Positions 18,394 to 27,299 of a stretch of 64,000 nucleotides of DNA are shown piece after piece (the first letter of the stretch is position 1; each line of letters starts with the position of its first letter). The position numbers were made by a program, and so were the translations under genes. The notes below the pieces were generated by a model that was given only the letters and a program-made list of their open reading frames with translations, made no database searches and had not been told where the DNA came from. Origin of the DNA: Kutzneria viridogrisea. GTDB lineage: Bacteria; Actinomycetota; Actinomycetes; Mycobacteriales; Pseudonocardiaceae. Location of the stretch: assembly GCA_014138725.1 (NCBI GenBank), contig JACJID010000010.1, positions 1 through 64,000 on the forward strand, given 5' to 3'.

Positions 18394-20133
18394 GCCGACG
18401 AATGGGTGGAGCTGTCGGCCGCAGCCGAGCTGGCGATGGGCACGGTCCATTGCTATCGCCACGCGGTCGTCGAGTTCTGCACTTTCGTCGACCAGACCAC
18501 CCCGGCTGCGGCCACCGCGACGCTGGAGCACGCCGAGCCCGATCTGCTGCACGTCATCCTGGAGTGGGTGCGCGGCCTGCCCTCCCGCTACCCCGCCGGA
18601 TCGCAGCAACCGGCCGGACTGGCGTCCCGGGTGCGCAACCTAATCATTCATCGGTCCCAGCACCCGGATCGACCCGTGACAGCGCTGCTGAACGGGTGGC
18701 TCACCGGGGCGATCGGCCTGCGCAAGGGCGTCACCCAAGAGGTCGACGAGTTCACCCGAGCCGACAAACGAGCCCTCATCCGCGCGGCCTGGGACGACCT
18801 CCGAGCGCTGGAGCAGCGCCTCGACCGCGGCGGCGAACTGCTCGCGGCCGGAGCCGACCCCCGCGCCGACATCGACGGCTGGACATCGCCGTCCAACCTG
18901 TTGTGGGCGATCGACCACGGCGTCGAGACCCGCGAGATCCTGGACCATCTTCCACCGCCGGACCACTGGCCGCCCGCGCTGGTCGGACTGCTGCCACCGA
19001 CCGCGGCCAGCGCGACGATGCGCCGCCGCGCGCTGCTTCGAGCGCTGGCCGGGATGCTCTATCCACACAACCTGGACCTACACGCCCTCCGAGTTTTGCT
19101 GGTCGCCGCCACCGGCCACACCTCGGAGGAGGTGACCGGGCTGGCCGAGGCGGACGTCGAGTTCACCGCACACGGCGTCCAGCTGACCTTCACCAAACTC
19201 CGCGCCCACGCCGTCCGCCGCCGCGCCTACGGCACTGCCCCGGCCCCGCAGACGACCTCGGTCCCTCATCTGAGCAGGCCGCGCCTGGACGCCGCCGACA
19301 TCGTGCGCCGGTTGATGGCGGTCACCGAGCGCCTGCGCCGCCGCAGCGGCCTGCCCTCGCCGCCGTTGTTCCTGCGGGCCGTCGTGCACGTCTACGACCT
19401 GACCATCCGACCGTTCAACGGCGACATGAAGGGCGCCAGCCTCAAGTCATGGCTTGATCGCGTGGGGCTGACGCTGGACGGCCCGGCCGACATACGACGG
19501 CTGCGCAAGTCCGGCAAAGTCGAGAAGGCCCTGGCCTATCGAGGCCGCGTCAACGACATCACGGACGACCATTCGGTTGAGGTGTTCCGCGGCCACTACG
19601 CCCACGGCACCACCCTGCACGTCATCGCCGGCCATGTCATCACCACGGCCCAACAACGCTGGTTCGCCGAAGCGACCACCGGCCCCATGGTGCTGACCAG
19701 CGACGGCGAAGCCGAACTCGACCACCCGCAGGCCTCGTCGATGGTCGGGCTGTCCACCGAGCAGATCGGACGGTTGCGCGACGGCGCGATGGACATGGGC
19801 GTCAGCAGTTGCCGCGACCCACTCGACTCGCCGTTCGGCAGACCAGGACAACCATGCCCGGTTGCGCCCCTGCGCTGCCTGGAATGCCGCCACGCGGTCG
19901 TGCTGCCGTCGAACCTGCCGCAACTGCTGCTCCTAGCCGACCACCTCGACGCGCTGCGACGCCGACTCACACCCCAGCACTTCCACACCCTCTGGGGCCA
20001 GAGCCACGCCAACCTCACCGCCGTCCTGCAGGACCGCACCGACGCCGAGATCGCGTTGGCCCGCACACAGATCGCCAACGGCGAGGAAACCCTGCACATT
20101 CCGTTGTCCGCCCGAGCGGAGTTCGACCGATGA
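18394..20133 (+). pseudogene. Element A recombinase 2, 3' fragment
   Basis: About 580 codons continue recombinase 2 after the IS630 element (ADEWVELSAAAELAMGTVH to SARAEFDR). The C-terminal part resembles the tyrosine recombinase fold, but the usual box I is degenerate (ATGHTSEEVTGL, where Arg would be expected) and the late region FRGHYAHGTTLHVIAGHVITT is divergent. A cysteine pair cluster CPVAPLRCLECRHAV lies near the end. By analogy with TnpB of Tn554 it probably acts as a partner to the other recombinases. The stop overlaps the next ATG (ATGA at 20130-20133). Upstream frame extends into the IS, so no natural start remains. Confidence 0.75.
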
Positions 20134-21233
20134 ACACACGCCTTCCACTGCAGATGCCGCGCTCGGTGTTCGCCGACGACGAACCGGTGGTGCAGACGCA
20201 TCCGATGCTGCCCGACGCGAGCCCACCCCGTTTCAGGGCCACCGGCATCTGGGACCTCAACAGCGTCGTCGAGCGGCCCGTCAACCAGCCAACGACGAAC
20301 TACCGCATCTCCTTCGCCGGGTTGAACCCCGCCTGGAACCTGCGAGCGCGGGAACTGGCGATGACCTGGCTCAACCCACGCCACCCCGCAGTGCTCGCCG
20401 CCGGCCTCCACCTCAAGCCTGATCCCCGCGAGCCGCGGACAGTCACCTCGCGCGTCGGCATCCTGCGCGCCCTGGCCAAATGGGCAGCCGAACAGGACCT
20501 GCCCGACGACCTGTCCGCTTGGGAACGTGACGACTTCCACCGCTATATCCGCTCGCGCGCTGAGACTCGGGCGATCGGGAGCGTCAACGAGCACATCGTC
20601 GTCGTCAAGACCCTGCACCAGTTCAGCCCGGTGCTCACCGACGGCGGTATCACCACCGACCCCTGGCCCGGCCAACCGGCAAGCCGGGTGCTCGGGCTGC
20701 GCGACACCGGCGAGCTGTCGACGCCTGTCATCCCGCCGGAGACCTGGTTCCCGCTGATCCGGGCAGCCTGGACCTACATCGGCACCTTCGGGCCGGACAT
20801 CCTGCGGGCACGCGTGATCTGGCAGGGACTGCGGAACTCCGCCCGGCGTCTTGGCGTCGACGCGGACGCCGCGCTGGCCACCTGGCTAAGCGACCCCGAC
20901 CACCGGATCCCGATCCACAGCGACCTCGCCGGGCCGCTGAACGGGCAGGTCAACTGGTCGCTGCTCGCAGCATTCATCGGCGCGGAGAAGGGGGACTTTA
21001 CCGACCAATCCGCAGCCGGACGCCGGCGTCGCGACCTTGTTCACGCGCACGTCGCCCACGGGCAGACCCAAACCGGCGTCATCTGCGACCTGCGCCAAGT
21101 GCCACGGCCCGACGGCACAATCGGCCCCTGGCACCCCGACCTGCAACCCCGGCAGATGTGGTTGGAATGCACCGCATTGCGCAACGCCTGCTACATCTTC
21201 GTCGCCGCGCTGTCGATGATGCGCGACAGCGAG
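20130..21233 (+). pseudogene. Element A recombinase 3, 5' fragment (split by element B)
   Basis: It starts with ATG overlapping the previous stop and runs 368 codons (MNTRLPLQMPRSVFADDEPV to ALSMMRDSE). The last residues are box I of the tyrosine recombinase catalytic site (MMRDSE, holding the first catalytic Arg). Immediately after GAG at 21231-21233 the sequence changes to element B. The continuing protein, IRAITRNSIVEHYGAPAV, is found in the matching orientation at 25244. Family members read through this point without interruption. Confidence 0.8.
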
Positions 21234-21407
21234 AAACGGGCGAAGTTGCATCTGATGAAGCATTCGGCACGCTCGAATACTGGCGAAGCCGCAGCTCAGG
21301 GCGCTGTGTGGAGACAGCTTGCCGCTTGATCGACGGATCTGCCAGGGCCTCTTGCGCTCGAGCCTCCTCGACTCAACAATGTTGCATCTGATGTAACGGA
21401 GGTTGGA

Positions 21408-22529
21408 GTGGGTCGAGCGGCTGATCTGCCGGGTGCTGCGCATCTGGTGCTGGCGGGCAACGTCGTGCACCTTGACCCGGCGCCGGTGGTGTTCAAGGGG
21501 ATGCTGGAGGGCTGGAGCCGGCAGCAGCGGACGCGGTTTCTGAAGTGGGAAGGGACGATCAAGCCTCGGTTGTCACTGGTCCGCCGGTTCGCCGAGTTCA
21601 CCAACCAGTACCCGTGGGAGTGGGAGCCCGCCGAGGTCGAGGCGTTCTTCGACCATCTTCGGTCGAAGAATCCGAACCTCACGGTCTCGACGGGGCGGCA
21701 GTACCAAAACGGTCTGCGGATGTTCATGGACTTCATCACCGACGCTCGTTACGGATGGCTCGCCACCTGCCTTGAGCAGTTCGGCAGGGTTCCGGCGCAA
21801 ATCCTGCACGAGTGGAACTCAGTCAGCCACGTGGCCGAATTCGAGGGACAGCCCGGTCGTCGTCCGCTGACCTACGAGGAGGTCCAATCGCTGTTTGACG
21901 CGGCGGACGCCCGGGTGGACGACAAACGTGCCCGTGGCCGCAAGGGCGCGTTGACCGCGATGCGGGATTCCGCGCTGCTTAAGGCTTTCTACGCCTTCGG
22001 CCTACGTCGCCAGGAGATGGTCGGCCTGGACCTGGCGGATCTGCGACACAACCCCAAGACCCCGGACTTCGGTCAGTACGGCGCGCTGTTCGTCAGGTTC
22101 GGCAAGTCGTCCAACGGCAGCCCGCCCAAGCGCCGCACCGTGTTCACCGTCCCGGAGATGGACTGGATCGTCGACGTTCTCGACCACTACGTCACAGAGG
22201 TCCGTCCACGGTTCGACGTCGGTCAGCACCCGGCGTTCTGGGTGACCGAACGGCGCGGCCGGTTGTCCAAGCGCGGCGCCAACGAGGCGTTCGAGACCGC
22301 CCGCCAGGCCGCCGGGCTGCCCGAGGAGCTCGACCTGCACAGCCTCCGCCACTCCATGATCACGCACCTCGTGGAGTTCGATTACCCCGAGAGATTCGTT
22401 CAAGATCAGGCAGGCCACAAGGTAGCCGCCACGACAGCGATCTACACGGGTGTGTCGGATGAGTACCGCAACCGGCTGCTGAAGAGCAAGCTCACCGCCC
22501 GCCATGCCGAACTCTGGGAGAAGCCGTGA
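21408..22529 (+). CDS. Element B tyrosine recombinase/integrase
   Basis: A 373-residue tyrosine recombinase with an N-terminal core-binding domain (LSLVRRFAEFTNQYPWEWEP to GRQYQNGLRMFMDF) and a complete catalytic domain: FGLRRQEMVGL (Arg I), a lysine-bearing beta hairpin (RFGKSSNGSPPKRR), LHSLRHSMITH (HxxR), QAGHKVAATT (His) and AIYTGVSDEY (nucleophilic Tyr). The start is GTG at 21408 with GGAGG 5 bp upstream. The stop overlaps the next GTG (GTGA). All catalytic residues are kept, so it is the likely active enzyme for moving element B. Confidence 0.9.
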   Translation: MGRAADLPGAAHLVLAGNVVHLDPAPVVFKGMLEGWSRQQRTRFLKWEGTIKPRLSLVRRFAEFTNQYPWEWEPAEVEAFFDHLRSKNPNLTVSTGRQYQNGLRMFMDFITDARYGWLATCLEQFGRVPAQILHEWNSVSHVAEFEGQPGRRPLTYEEVQSLFDAADARVDDKRARGRKGALTAMRDSALLKAFYAFGLRRQEMVGLDLADLRHNPKTPDFGQYGALFVRFGKSSNGSPPKRRTVFTVPEMDWIVDVLDHYVTEVRPRFDVGQHPAFWVTERRGRLSKRGANEAFETARQAAGLPEELDLHSLRHSMITHLVEFDYPERFVQDQAGHKVAATTAIYTGVSDEYRNRLLKSKLTARHAELWEKP

Positions 22530-22849
22530 TCAAGAAGATGGGGATCCGCTGGAACCTGCGCAAGCTCATGGCTGCCCGCGACATGTTCCAGACCACCGAT
22601 CTGGGGCCTCCGCTTGCCGAGCGAGGCATCCACTTGTCCCGTGAGCAGGTGTTCCGGCTGGTCACTCAACCGCCGCAACGCTTGTCGATGGACACCCTCG
22701 CCGCGCTCTGCGACATCCTTGCCTGCACCCCGAACGACCTCATCGAGGTCGAGACCGTCAACGCCGAGGTCCGCAAGACCGCCGGCGAGACGACAGCCCC
22801 GGCGCCGGCGGTGCGCCGCACCTCGATCCGGAAACCCAAAGGGCTATGA
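22526..22849 (+). CDS. XRE-like helix-turn-helix protein of element B
   Basis: A 107-residue protein whose first 75 residues form a Cro/C1-type helix-turn-helix (RWNLRKLMAARDMFQTTDLG, LSREQVFRLVTQ, LSMDTLAALCDILACTPNDLI), followed by a basic proline-rich tail (RRTSIRKPKGL). It sits between the two recombinases with 4-bp overlaps on both sides, so all three are made together. A role as repressor or as directionality factor for recombination is inferred from this setting. A second start at 22538 (MGIRWN) is possible. Confidence 0.85.
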   Translation: MIKKMGIRWNLRKLMAARDMFQTTDLGPPLAERGIHLSREQVFRLVTQPPQRLSMDTLAALCDILACTPNDLIEVETVNAEVRKTAGETTAPAPAVRRTSIRKPKGL

Positions 22850-25227
22850 CCGCACCCTCCACCGCAGCTCGGCTCGCCCGCCAAGCGGAACGGCTGGACA
22901 CCGCGATAACGGCTGCGACCGCCCAGGTGACCAGCGCCCTTCCAGAGGTGAGCGCCGACGAAGCCAGGGCGGCGCTAGAGGTCGTGGTGCCACTCACGAT
23001 GAAGGGCCAGGGTCCAGCCCGGTTCCTGGAGGAACTGGCCGCGCATATGGCCGAGAAACCCGAGGCCCTCACCTCGGGTGACCCCCGCTGCTCCCTGGTG
23101 CTCATCCGCCTGACCCATGTCCTGCACGACGCCGGGCGGCCCGTCGTCCGGCCTGGCTGCGCACGCTGCGGAAAGATCCACCTCGACCTTCGACACGGTC
23201 GACCCGAGGGCCGGATCTGCGGGACCTGCTATGCGCGTGAGCGCAAGGCCACGTGCGGACGCTGCGGCGCCACTGAGACAAAGATCGTGGCCAGGAGGCC
23301 TGAGGGCGGTATCTGCAATCGGTGCTACCGCGCCGACCCCGAGGTCGTCGAAGAATGCGCCGAGTGCGGCTCACACCGTTGCCCGGCTGTCCGTCTCCCC
23401 GACGGCCGCGCGCTTTGCCAGTCCTGTTGGAAGAGCCGACGGCCCATGCACACATGTGTGTCCTGCGGGAAGACTGCTGCCGCAGCACTCATCGACGAGC
23501 AGGGCGCCTACTGCCACTTGTGCTACACCCGGCATCGGCGTCCGCGACGGACCTGCGGCCGTTGCGGCCGCCCCGGCAAGATCGCCCGCAACGCTCACGG
23601 CGATCAGCCCGACCTCTGCGACAGCTGCTACCGAGGACCGGTACGGACCTGCTCACGTTGCGGACGGGTACGGCCTTGTCAACGGATCACCTCCGGCGAG
23701 CCGATCTGCCACACCTGCTACGCCCGCGATGAGCGTCCCCGCGTGACCTGCACTCGCTGCGAGCGCGACAAGCCCGTCATGACCTACTGGCCGATCGGGC
23801 CGGTCTGTCAGAGCTGCTACACCGCCATCGTCCGGTCCCCAGCCGAGTGCGCCCGCTGCCATGAGCCCCACCCGCTCATCGCCCGGGACGCCAGCGGAGC
23901 CGGGCTCTGCGGTCCCTGCGCAGGGCATGACGTCGACTACACCTGCCGGCAGTGCGGACGGTCAGGGAATCCTTACGGGCACGGGCGTTGCGCCCACTGC
24001 GTCCTCGCCGACAAGGTCAACGACCTGCTCGCCGGTCCGGACGGGACCATCCCAGCTCAACTCCAGCCGCTCGCGGACGGCCTCACCAGTACTCATGCGC
24101 CGTTCAAGGCTATCCAGTGGGTTCACGAGCATCCGAACGCCCAACTGCTGGCCGCGTTCGTCACCGAAGGCCGCCCGATCAGTCACGACCTCCTGGACGA
24201 GTTGCCGCCCGGTGCTGCTCTTCAGCATCTCCGGCAGATGATGGTGCAGACCGGGGTGCTCCCCGAACGACACGAGGATCTCGAACGTGTTCCGGCCTGG
24301 TTGGAGCACCACCTGGTCAATAAACCGGTCGAACACGCCAACCTCGTCCGTCCGTTCCTGCACTGGCACCTGCTGCGCCGAGCCCGAAGCCGGGCGGGCA
24401 AACGCACTTTCCCCACCACCGTCGGCCGTGACCTGCGCCGTCGGATCCTGGTCGCCCTCGACCTCCTGGCCTGGATCAGCGCCCAGAAAACCACCTTGGA
24501 AGAGCTCCGCCAGGACGACCTCGACCGATGGCTTGACGAGGAGAACACCCAGCGCCGCAACCGGGTCCGCTACTTCCTCGGCTGGACAGCTGACCGCGGC
24601 CTCAGCCGCCGGCTCACCGTTCCCTCCATCCCGCGGCAGGAACCTGCCGACCTACTCGACGACGACGAACGCTGGCGACTCGTGCAACGCTGCCTGACCG
24701 ACGAGACCCTTCCCATCGAGGTCCGGGCAGCCGGAGCGCTCATCATCCTGTTCGCCCTCCAAGCCCAGCGGATCCGGCACCTCACCGCAGACCAGCTCAC
24801 CGAGAAGGGAGACGACACCTACCTGACGGCGGGCCGTCACCCGATCCTGCTGCCGCCGCGCCTCGGCGCTTTGCTCCGTGGCCTGGTCTCCCGGCCGCCA
24901 ACCCCGCTCATGATCCCCCACGGCCCGAACACACCCAGGTGGCTGTTCCCCGGCCGCGTTCCCGGCCAACCCATCGACGGGCACAGCCTCACCAACCTGC
25001 TCAACCGACATGGCATCAGCGCGCGGCCAGCCCGCAACGGCGCGCTCGCCGCGCTCGCCGCCGACCTCCCGGCCGCTATCCTCGCCGACCTCCTCGGCCT
25101 CCACGTCAACACCGCAGTCCGCTGGGTCACCTACGCCCGCCGAGACTGGGCCGACTACCTCGTCCTCCGGGCCGCCGACCAGAAGGAGAACGCCAAGAAG
25201 CAGGGGAATAGTGCACGGCCGGAATAA
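22846..25227 (+). CDS. Element B large recombinase-like protein with nine zinc ribbons
   Basis: A 793-residue protein. Residues about 1-95 are helical. Residues about 97-385 carry nine successive CxxC...CxxC zinc ribbons (for example CARCGK with CGTC, CGRCG with CNRC, CSRCG with CHTC, the last CRQCG with CAHC). Residues about 390-790 form a tyrosine-recombinase-like region: a core-binding helical part (LVALDLLAWISAQ), FALQAQRIRHLTADQL (Arg I present), then a divergent late part ARNGALAALAADLPAAIL, DLLGLHVNTAVRWVTYARR in which HxxR is not recognisable. It is probably a non- or weakly catalytic partner that binds DNA through the ribbons. It is coupled by ATGA to the XRE gene. I know no characterised protein with this layout. 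Confidence 0.82.
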   Translation: MTAPSTAARLARQAERLDTAITAATAQVTSALPEVSADEARAALEVVVPLTMKGQGPARFLEELAAHMAEKPEALTSGDPRCSLVLIRLTHVLHDAGRPVVRPGCARCGKIHLDLRHGRPEGRICGTCYARERKATCGRCGATETKIVARRPEGGICNRCYRADPEVVEECAECGSHRCPAVRLPDGRALCQSCWKSRRPMHTCVSCGKTAAAALIDEQGAYCHLCYTRHRRPRRTCGRCGRPGKIARNAHGDQPDLCDSCYRGPVRTCSRCGRVRPCQRITSGEPICHTCYARDERPRVTCTRCERDKPVMTYWPIGPVCQSCYTAIVRSPAECARCHEPHPLIARDASGAGLCGPCAGHDVDYTCRQCGRSGNPYGHGRCAHCVLADKVNDLLAGPDGTIPAQLQPLADGLTSTHAPFKAIQWVHEHPNAQLLAAFVTEGRPISHDLLDELPPGAALQHLRQMMVQTGVLPERHEDLERVPAWLEHHLVNKPVEHANLVRPFLHWHLLRRARSRAGKRTFPTTVGRDLRRRILVALDLLAWISAQKTTLEELRQDDLDRWLDEENTQRRNRVRYFLGWTADRGLSRRLTVPSIPRQEPADLLDDDERWRLVQRCLTDETLPIEVRAAGALIILFALQAQRIRHLTADQLTEKGDDTYLTAGRHPILLPPRLGALLRGLVSRPPTPLMIPHGPNTPRWLFPGRVPGQPIDGHSLTNLLNRHGISARPARNGALAALAADLPAAILADLLGLHVNTAVRWVTYARRDWADYLVLRAADQKENAKKQGNSARPE

Positions 25228-25243
25228 CACCCCTCCACCAGTA

Positions 25244-26197
25244 ATCCGGGCCATCACCCGCAACAGCATCGTCGAGCACTACGGCGCGCCCGCAGTCGTG
25301 TCCACCAAGCGCAAACGGGACCCTGACCGGCCTACCGAACGCTGGTGGATCATCGAGCCGGTCGCTCAGGCCATCTTCACCGCAACGCAACTGTCCGAAC
25401 ATCCCGACCTAGCGTTCGCCGGCGTCCGCGGCACCGGCAACACCGCCGACGCGTTCGCCAGCGCCGGGGCGATCGAAGCGTTCATCGCGCGGGTCAACAC
25501 CCACCGCCACCACACCGGACTGGAGCCGATCCCCACTGACCGAGTGACCCCGCACATGTTTCGCAGGACCATGGCGATGCTCACCCGCGACTATCCCGGC
25601 TCCGAGATCGCCCTGGGCATGCAGTTGAAGCACGCCGCGACCCGAGCCCTGGCCAAGAGGTCGACCCAGGGCTACGCGGCCAGCGCTCCAGCCTGGGCCG
25701 CATACTTCGACGTCGCCCTCGCTGACGCGCGATTCGAGAAGCTGCGCGACCTCTACGACGCCCATCGGCGCGGCGACACCATCGGATACGGTCCTGGCTC
25801 AGACCAACTCCGCGGGGCCTTCGACGCGGTCACCGCCACCGCCCAGGCTCAACACGGCGACGCCCGCGTCGAATACGACCTGCTACGGAAAGCCCGGATC
25901 GCCGTCCGGTTCGGCGCCGTGAACCACTGCACCCTCGACGAGTCCAACCCAGTCGACGCGAAGTGCCTGGAGAACACCGTCGTGCCACCAGGGCACCGCG
26001 GTCCCCTCGTCGACCGATGCCAGCCCGCGCGCTGCCCCAACAGCGTCATCGCCCCCGAGCACCTCGTCGTCTGGCGCACCGAGGAACGCAGCCTGCTCAC
26101 CATCCTTGAGACCCCAAAACTCGCCCCCATCAGGCGCGCGCAGCTGCAGCGGGAACTCGACGACGTCCGCGTCGTGATCAGGAGGACGACACCGTGA
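25244..26197 (+). pseudogene. Element A recombinase 3, 3' fragment
   Basis: About 317 codons completing recombinase 3 after element B. It begins IRAITRNSIVEHYGAPAV and carries the remaining catalytic set: TPHMFRRTMAML (HxxR), GMQLKHAATRAL (His) and TQGYAAS (Tyr). A cysteine pattern follows (HCTLDESNPVDAKCLEN, RCQPARCPNSV). Frame is kept with the 5' fragment across the junction. The open frame extends upstream into element B's last gene, so a chimeric start is possible but unlikely to yield active protein. The stop overlaps the next GTG by 4 bp. Confidence 0.78.
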
Positions 26198-26634
26198 CCA
26201 CGACCCACGACGAAGTCTCGCCGCAGGCGGCCAGCGCTCTGCGCGAGGCCATGAACCGGCTCCTCATCGGCCAATCCCGTCACACCAACGGCCAGCTGAC
26301 CAAAGCCAACCTCGGCCGAGAGGCACGCCTGAGCCACGCCACGGTCCACCGGGCCAAGACCATCCTCAAAGAGTGGGACGAGGCTGTCGCGGCCTGCGGC
26401 GGAACCACCGCCCAACAACTGCGCCACGACGGCGAGACCGCAGACCTGCGGGCCCGCCTGGCGACAAAGACCCAGGAATGCCGGGAACTTCACCGGCAGC
26501 TCGAAGCCGCGGCAACGGTAATCGCCACCTTGCACCACGAGAACACCGCGCTCCGAGCCCTGCTCAACCGACAGGGAACCGTCGTCCCGCTTGGGATTCG
26601 CCATGCGACGGCCGAGCTGGAGCCGGTCCCATGA
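26194..26634 (+). CDS. TnpC-like accessory protein of element A
   Basis: A 146-residue protein with an N-terminal DNA-binding-like segment (LTKANLGREARLSHATVHRAKTIL) and a C-terminal coiled coil (LRARLATKTQECRELHRQLE, ATVIATLHHENTALRALLN). Length, position after the recombinases and coiled coil match TnpC of Tn554-type elements, which aids transposition efficiency and orientation. The GTG start overlaps the preceding stop. It appears intact although every recombinase of its own element is broken. Confidence 0.72.
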   Translation: MTTTHDEVSPQAASALREAMNRLLIGQSRHTNGQLTKANLGREARLSHATVHRAKTILKEWDEAVAACGGTTAQQLRHDGETADLRARLATKTQECRELHRQLEAAATVIATLHHENTALRALLNRQGTVVPLGIRHATAELEPVP

Positions 26635-26672
26635 GCCATCTGACCTTGGACCGAGCCAGACGCAGCGAGATG

Positions 26673-27095
26673 TCAGTCATTGGCGCTCAGGGGCGCGGAC
26701 CGCGTCGGTTCCACACCGAACTTCTCGATCATGAAACGCCAGAAGAGCGGCACTGCCTCATCACTGGTTCGGAAGATCCGATCATCGTGGCCAGTGATCG
26801 AACGGTGCTCGATGAAAACACCGCCTGCGCCCACATAGCCGGACGAAGGCGACCGGACGATGACGACCTCGATCGGCGGAGCCTCTGGGACTGGGCGAGC
26901 TGTGACCACCAGATCATGCATCGAGGTAAGTCCCGCCAGTCGCTGCTCGCCCCCGCACGCCAGAACGCTGTCGACGATGTCCGCCATATGGCGGAACTCA
27001 GGGTGTTCGGCAGCCATCGCATGAAACCGGGAGGCGATCTCACCCCACGCGACCTCATCGAAGCGGTAAGCCCACGCTCGCGAGTTCATGCGCAT
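26673..27095 (-). CDS. Hypothetical protein, passenger of element A
   Basis: A 140-residue protein facing the recombinases (start MRMNSRAWAYRFDEVAWGEI, end PTRSAPLSAND). It looks globular and cytoplasmic, with no membrane segment and no domain I recognise. It is the only cargo gene of element A outside the recombination series and lies about 200 bp from the right element end. Defence or anti-plasmid functions would fit a cargo position, but nothing in the sequence shows this. A shorter start at 27089 is possible. Confidence 0.65.
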   Translation of the reverse strand: MRMNSRAWAYRFDEVAWGEIASRFHAMAAEHPEFRHMADIVDSVLACGGEQRLAGLTSMHDLVVTARPVPEAPPIEVVIVRSPSSGYVGAGGVFIEHRSITGHDDRIFRTSDEAVPLFWRFMIEKFGVEPTRSAPLSAND

Positions 27096-27299
27096 GCAAC
27101 CAGTGTCTCAACGTCCAGGCGGCCCTGTCGCGCCAGATTCACGCTGGCCACAGATCCACCCGCTCGCCATCACCGCCGACTTGTCAGGCCACGAGTGTCT
27201 GGGGACCTGCGTCGGAGACTGCGTCTTGCCATGCGTCGCGGGCTGCAACCACCCAGCGGCCTATCTCGCGACCCCAGACGTCTCATGAGACACCGAATT

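Larger units (their letters stand above)
21234..25243. mobile_element. Element B: apparently intact three-gene recombinase element nested in element A
   Basis: A 4.0-kb insertion precisely after the catalytic-Arg motif of recombinase 3. It holds three start-stop-coupled plus-strand genes (tyrosine recombinase, XRE-like protein, zinc-ribbon recombinase) and a 170-bp left leader with a direct repeat GTTGCATCTGATG at 21245-21257 and 21381-21393. Both junction regions contain CGGGC (21237-21241 and 25247-25251). No clear terminal inverted repeats or longer target duplication are visible. Confidence 0.72.
15461..27299. mobile_element. Element A: Tn554-like multi-recombinase element inserted in an ISL3 transposase
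   Basis: The element contains three tyrosine recombinase genes and a TnpC-like gene in one overlapping plus-strand series, plus a minus-strand passenger gene near its right end. Both junctions with the ISL3 gene carry CTGG (15457-15460 and 27300-27303), and joining the flanks there restores the transposase frame (VP then QLPPRK). Near-terminal inverted similarity is seen: GTGTCTCAT at 15490-15498 and ATGAGACAC at 27285-27293. All three recombinases are interrupted (amber codon, IS630, element B), so the element should be immobile. Confidence 0.75.
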
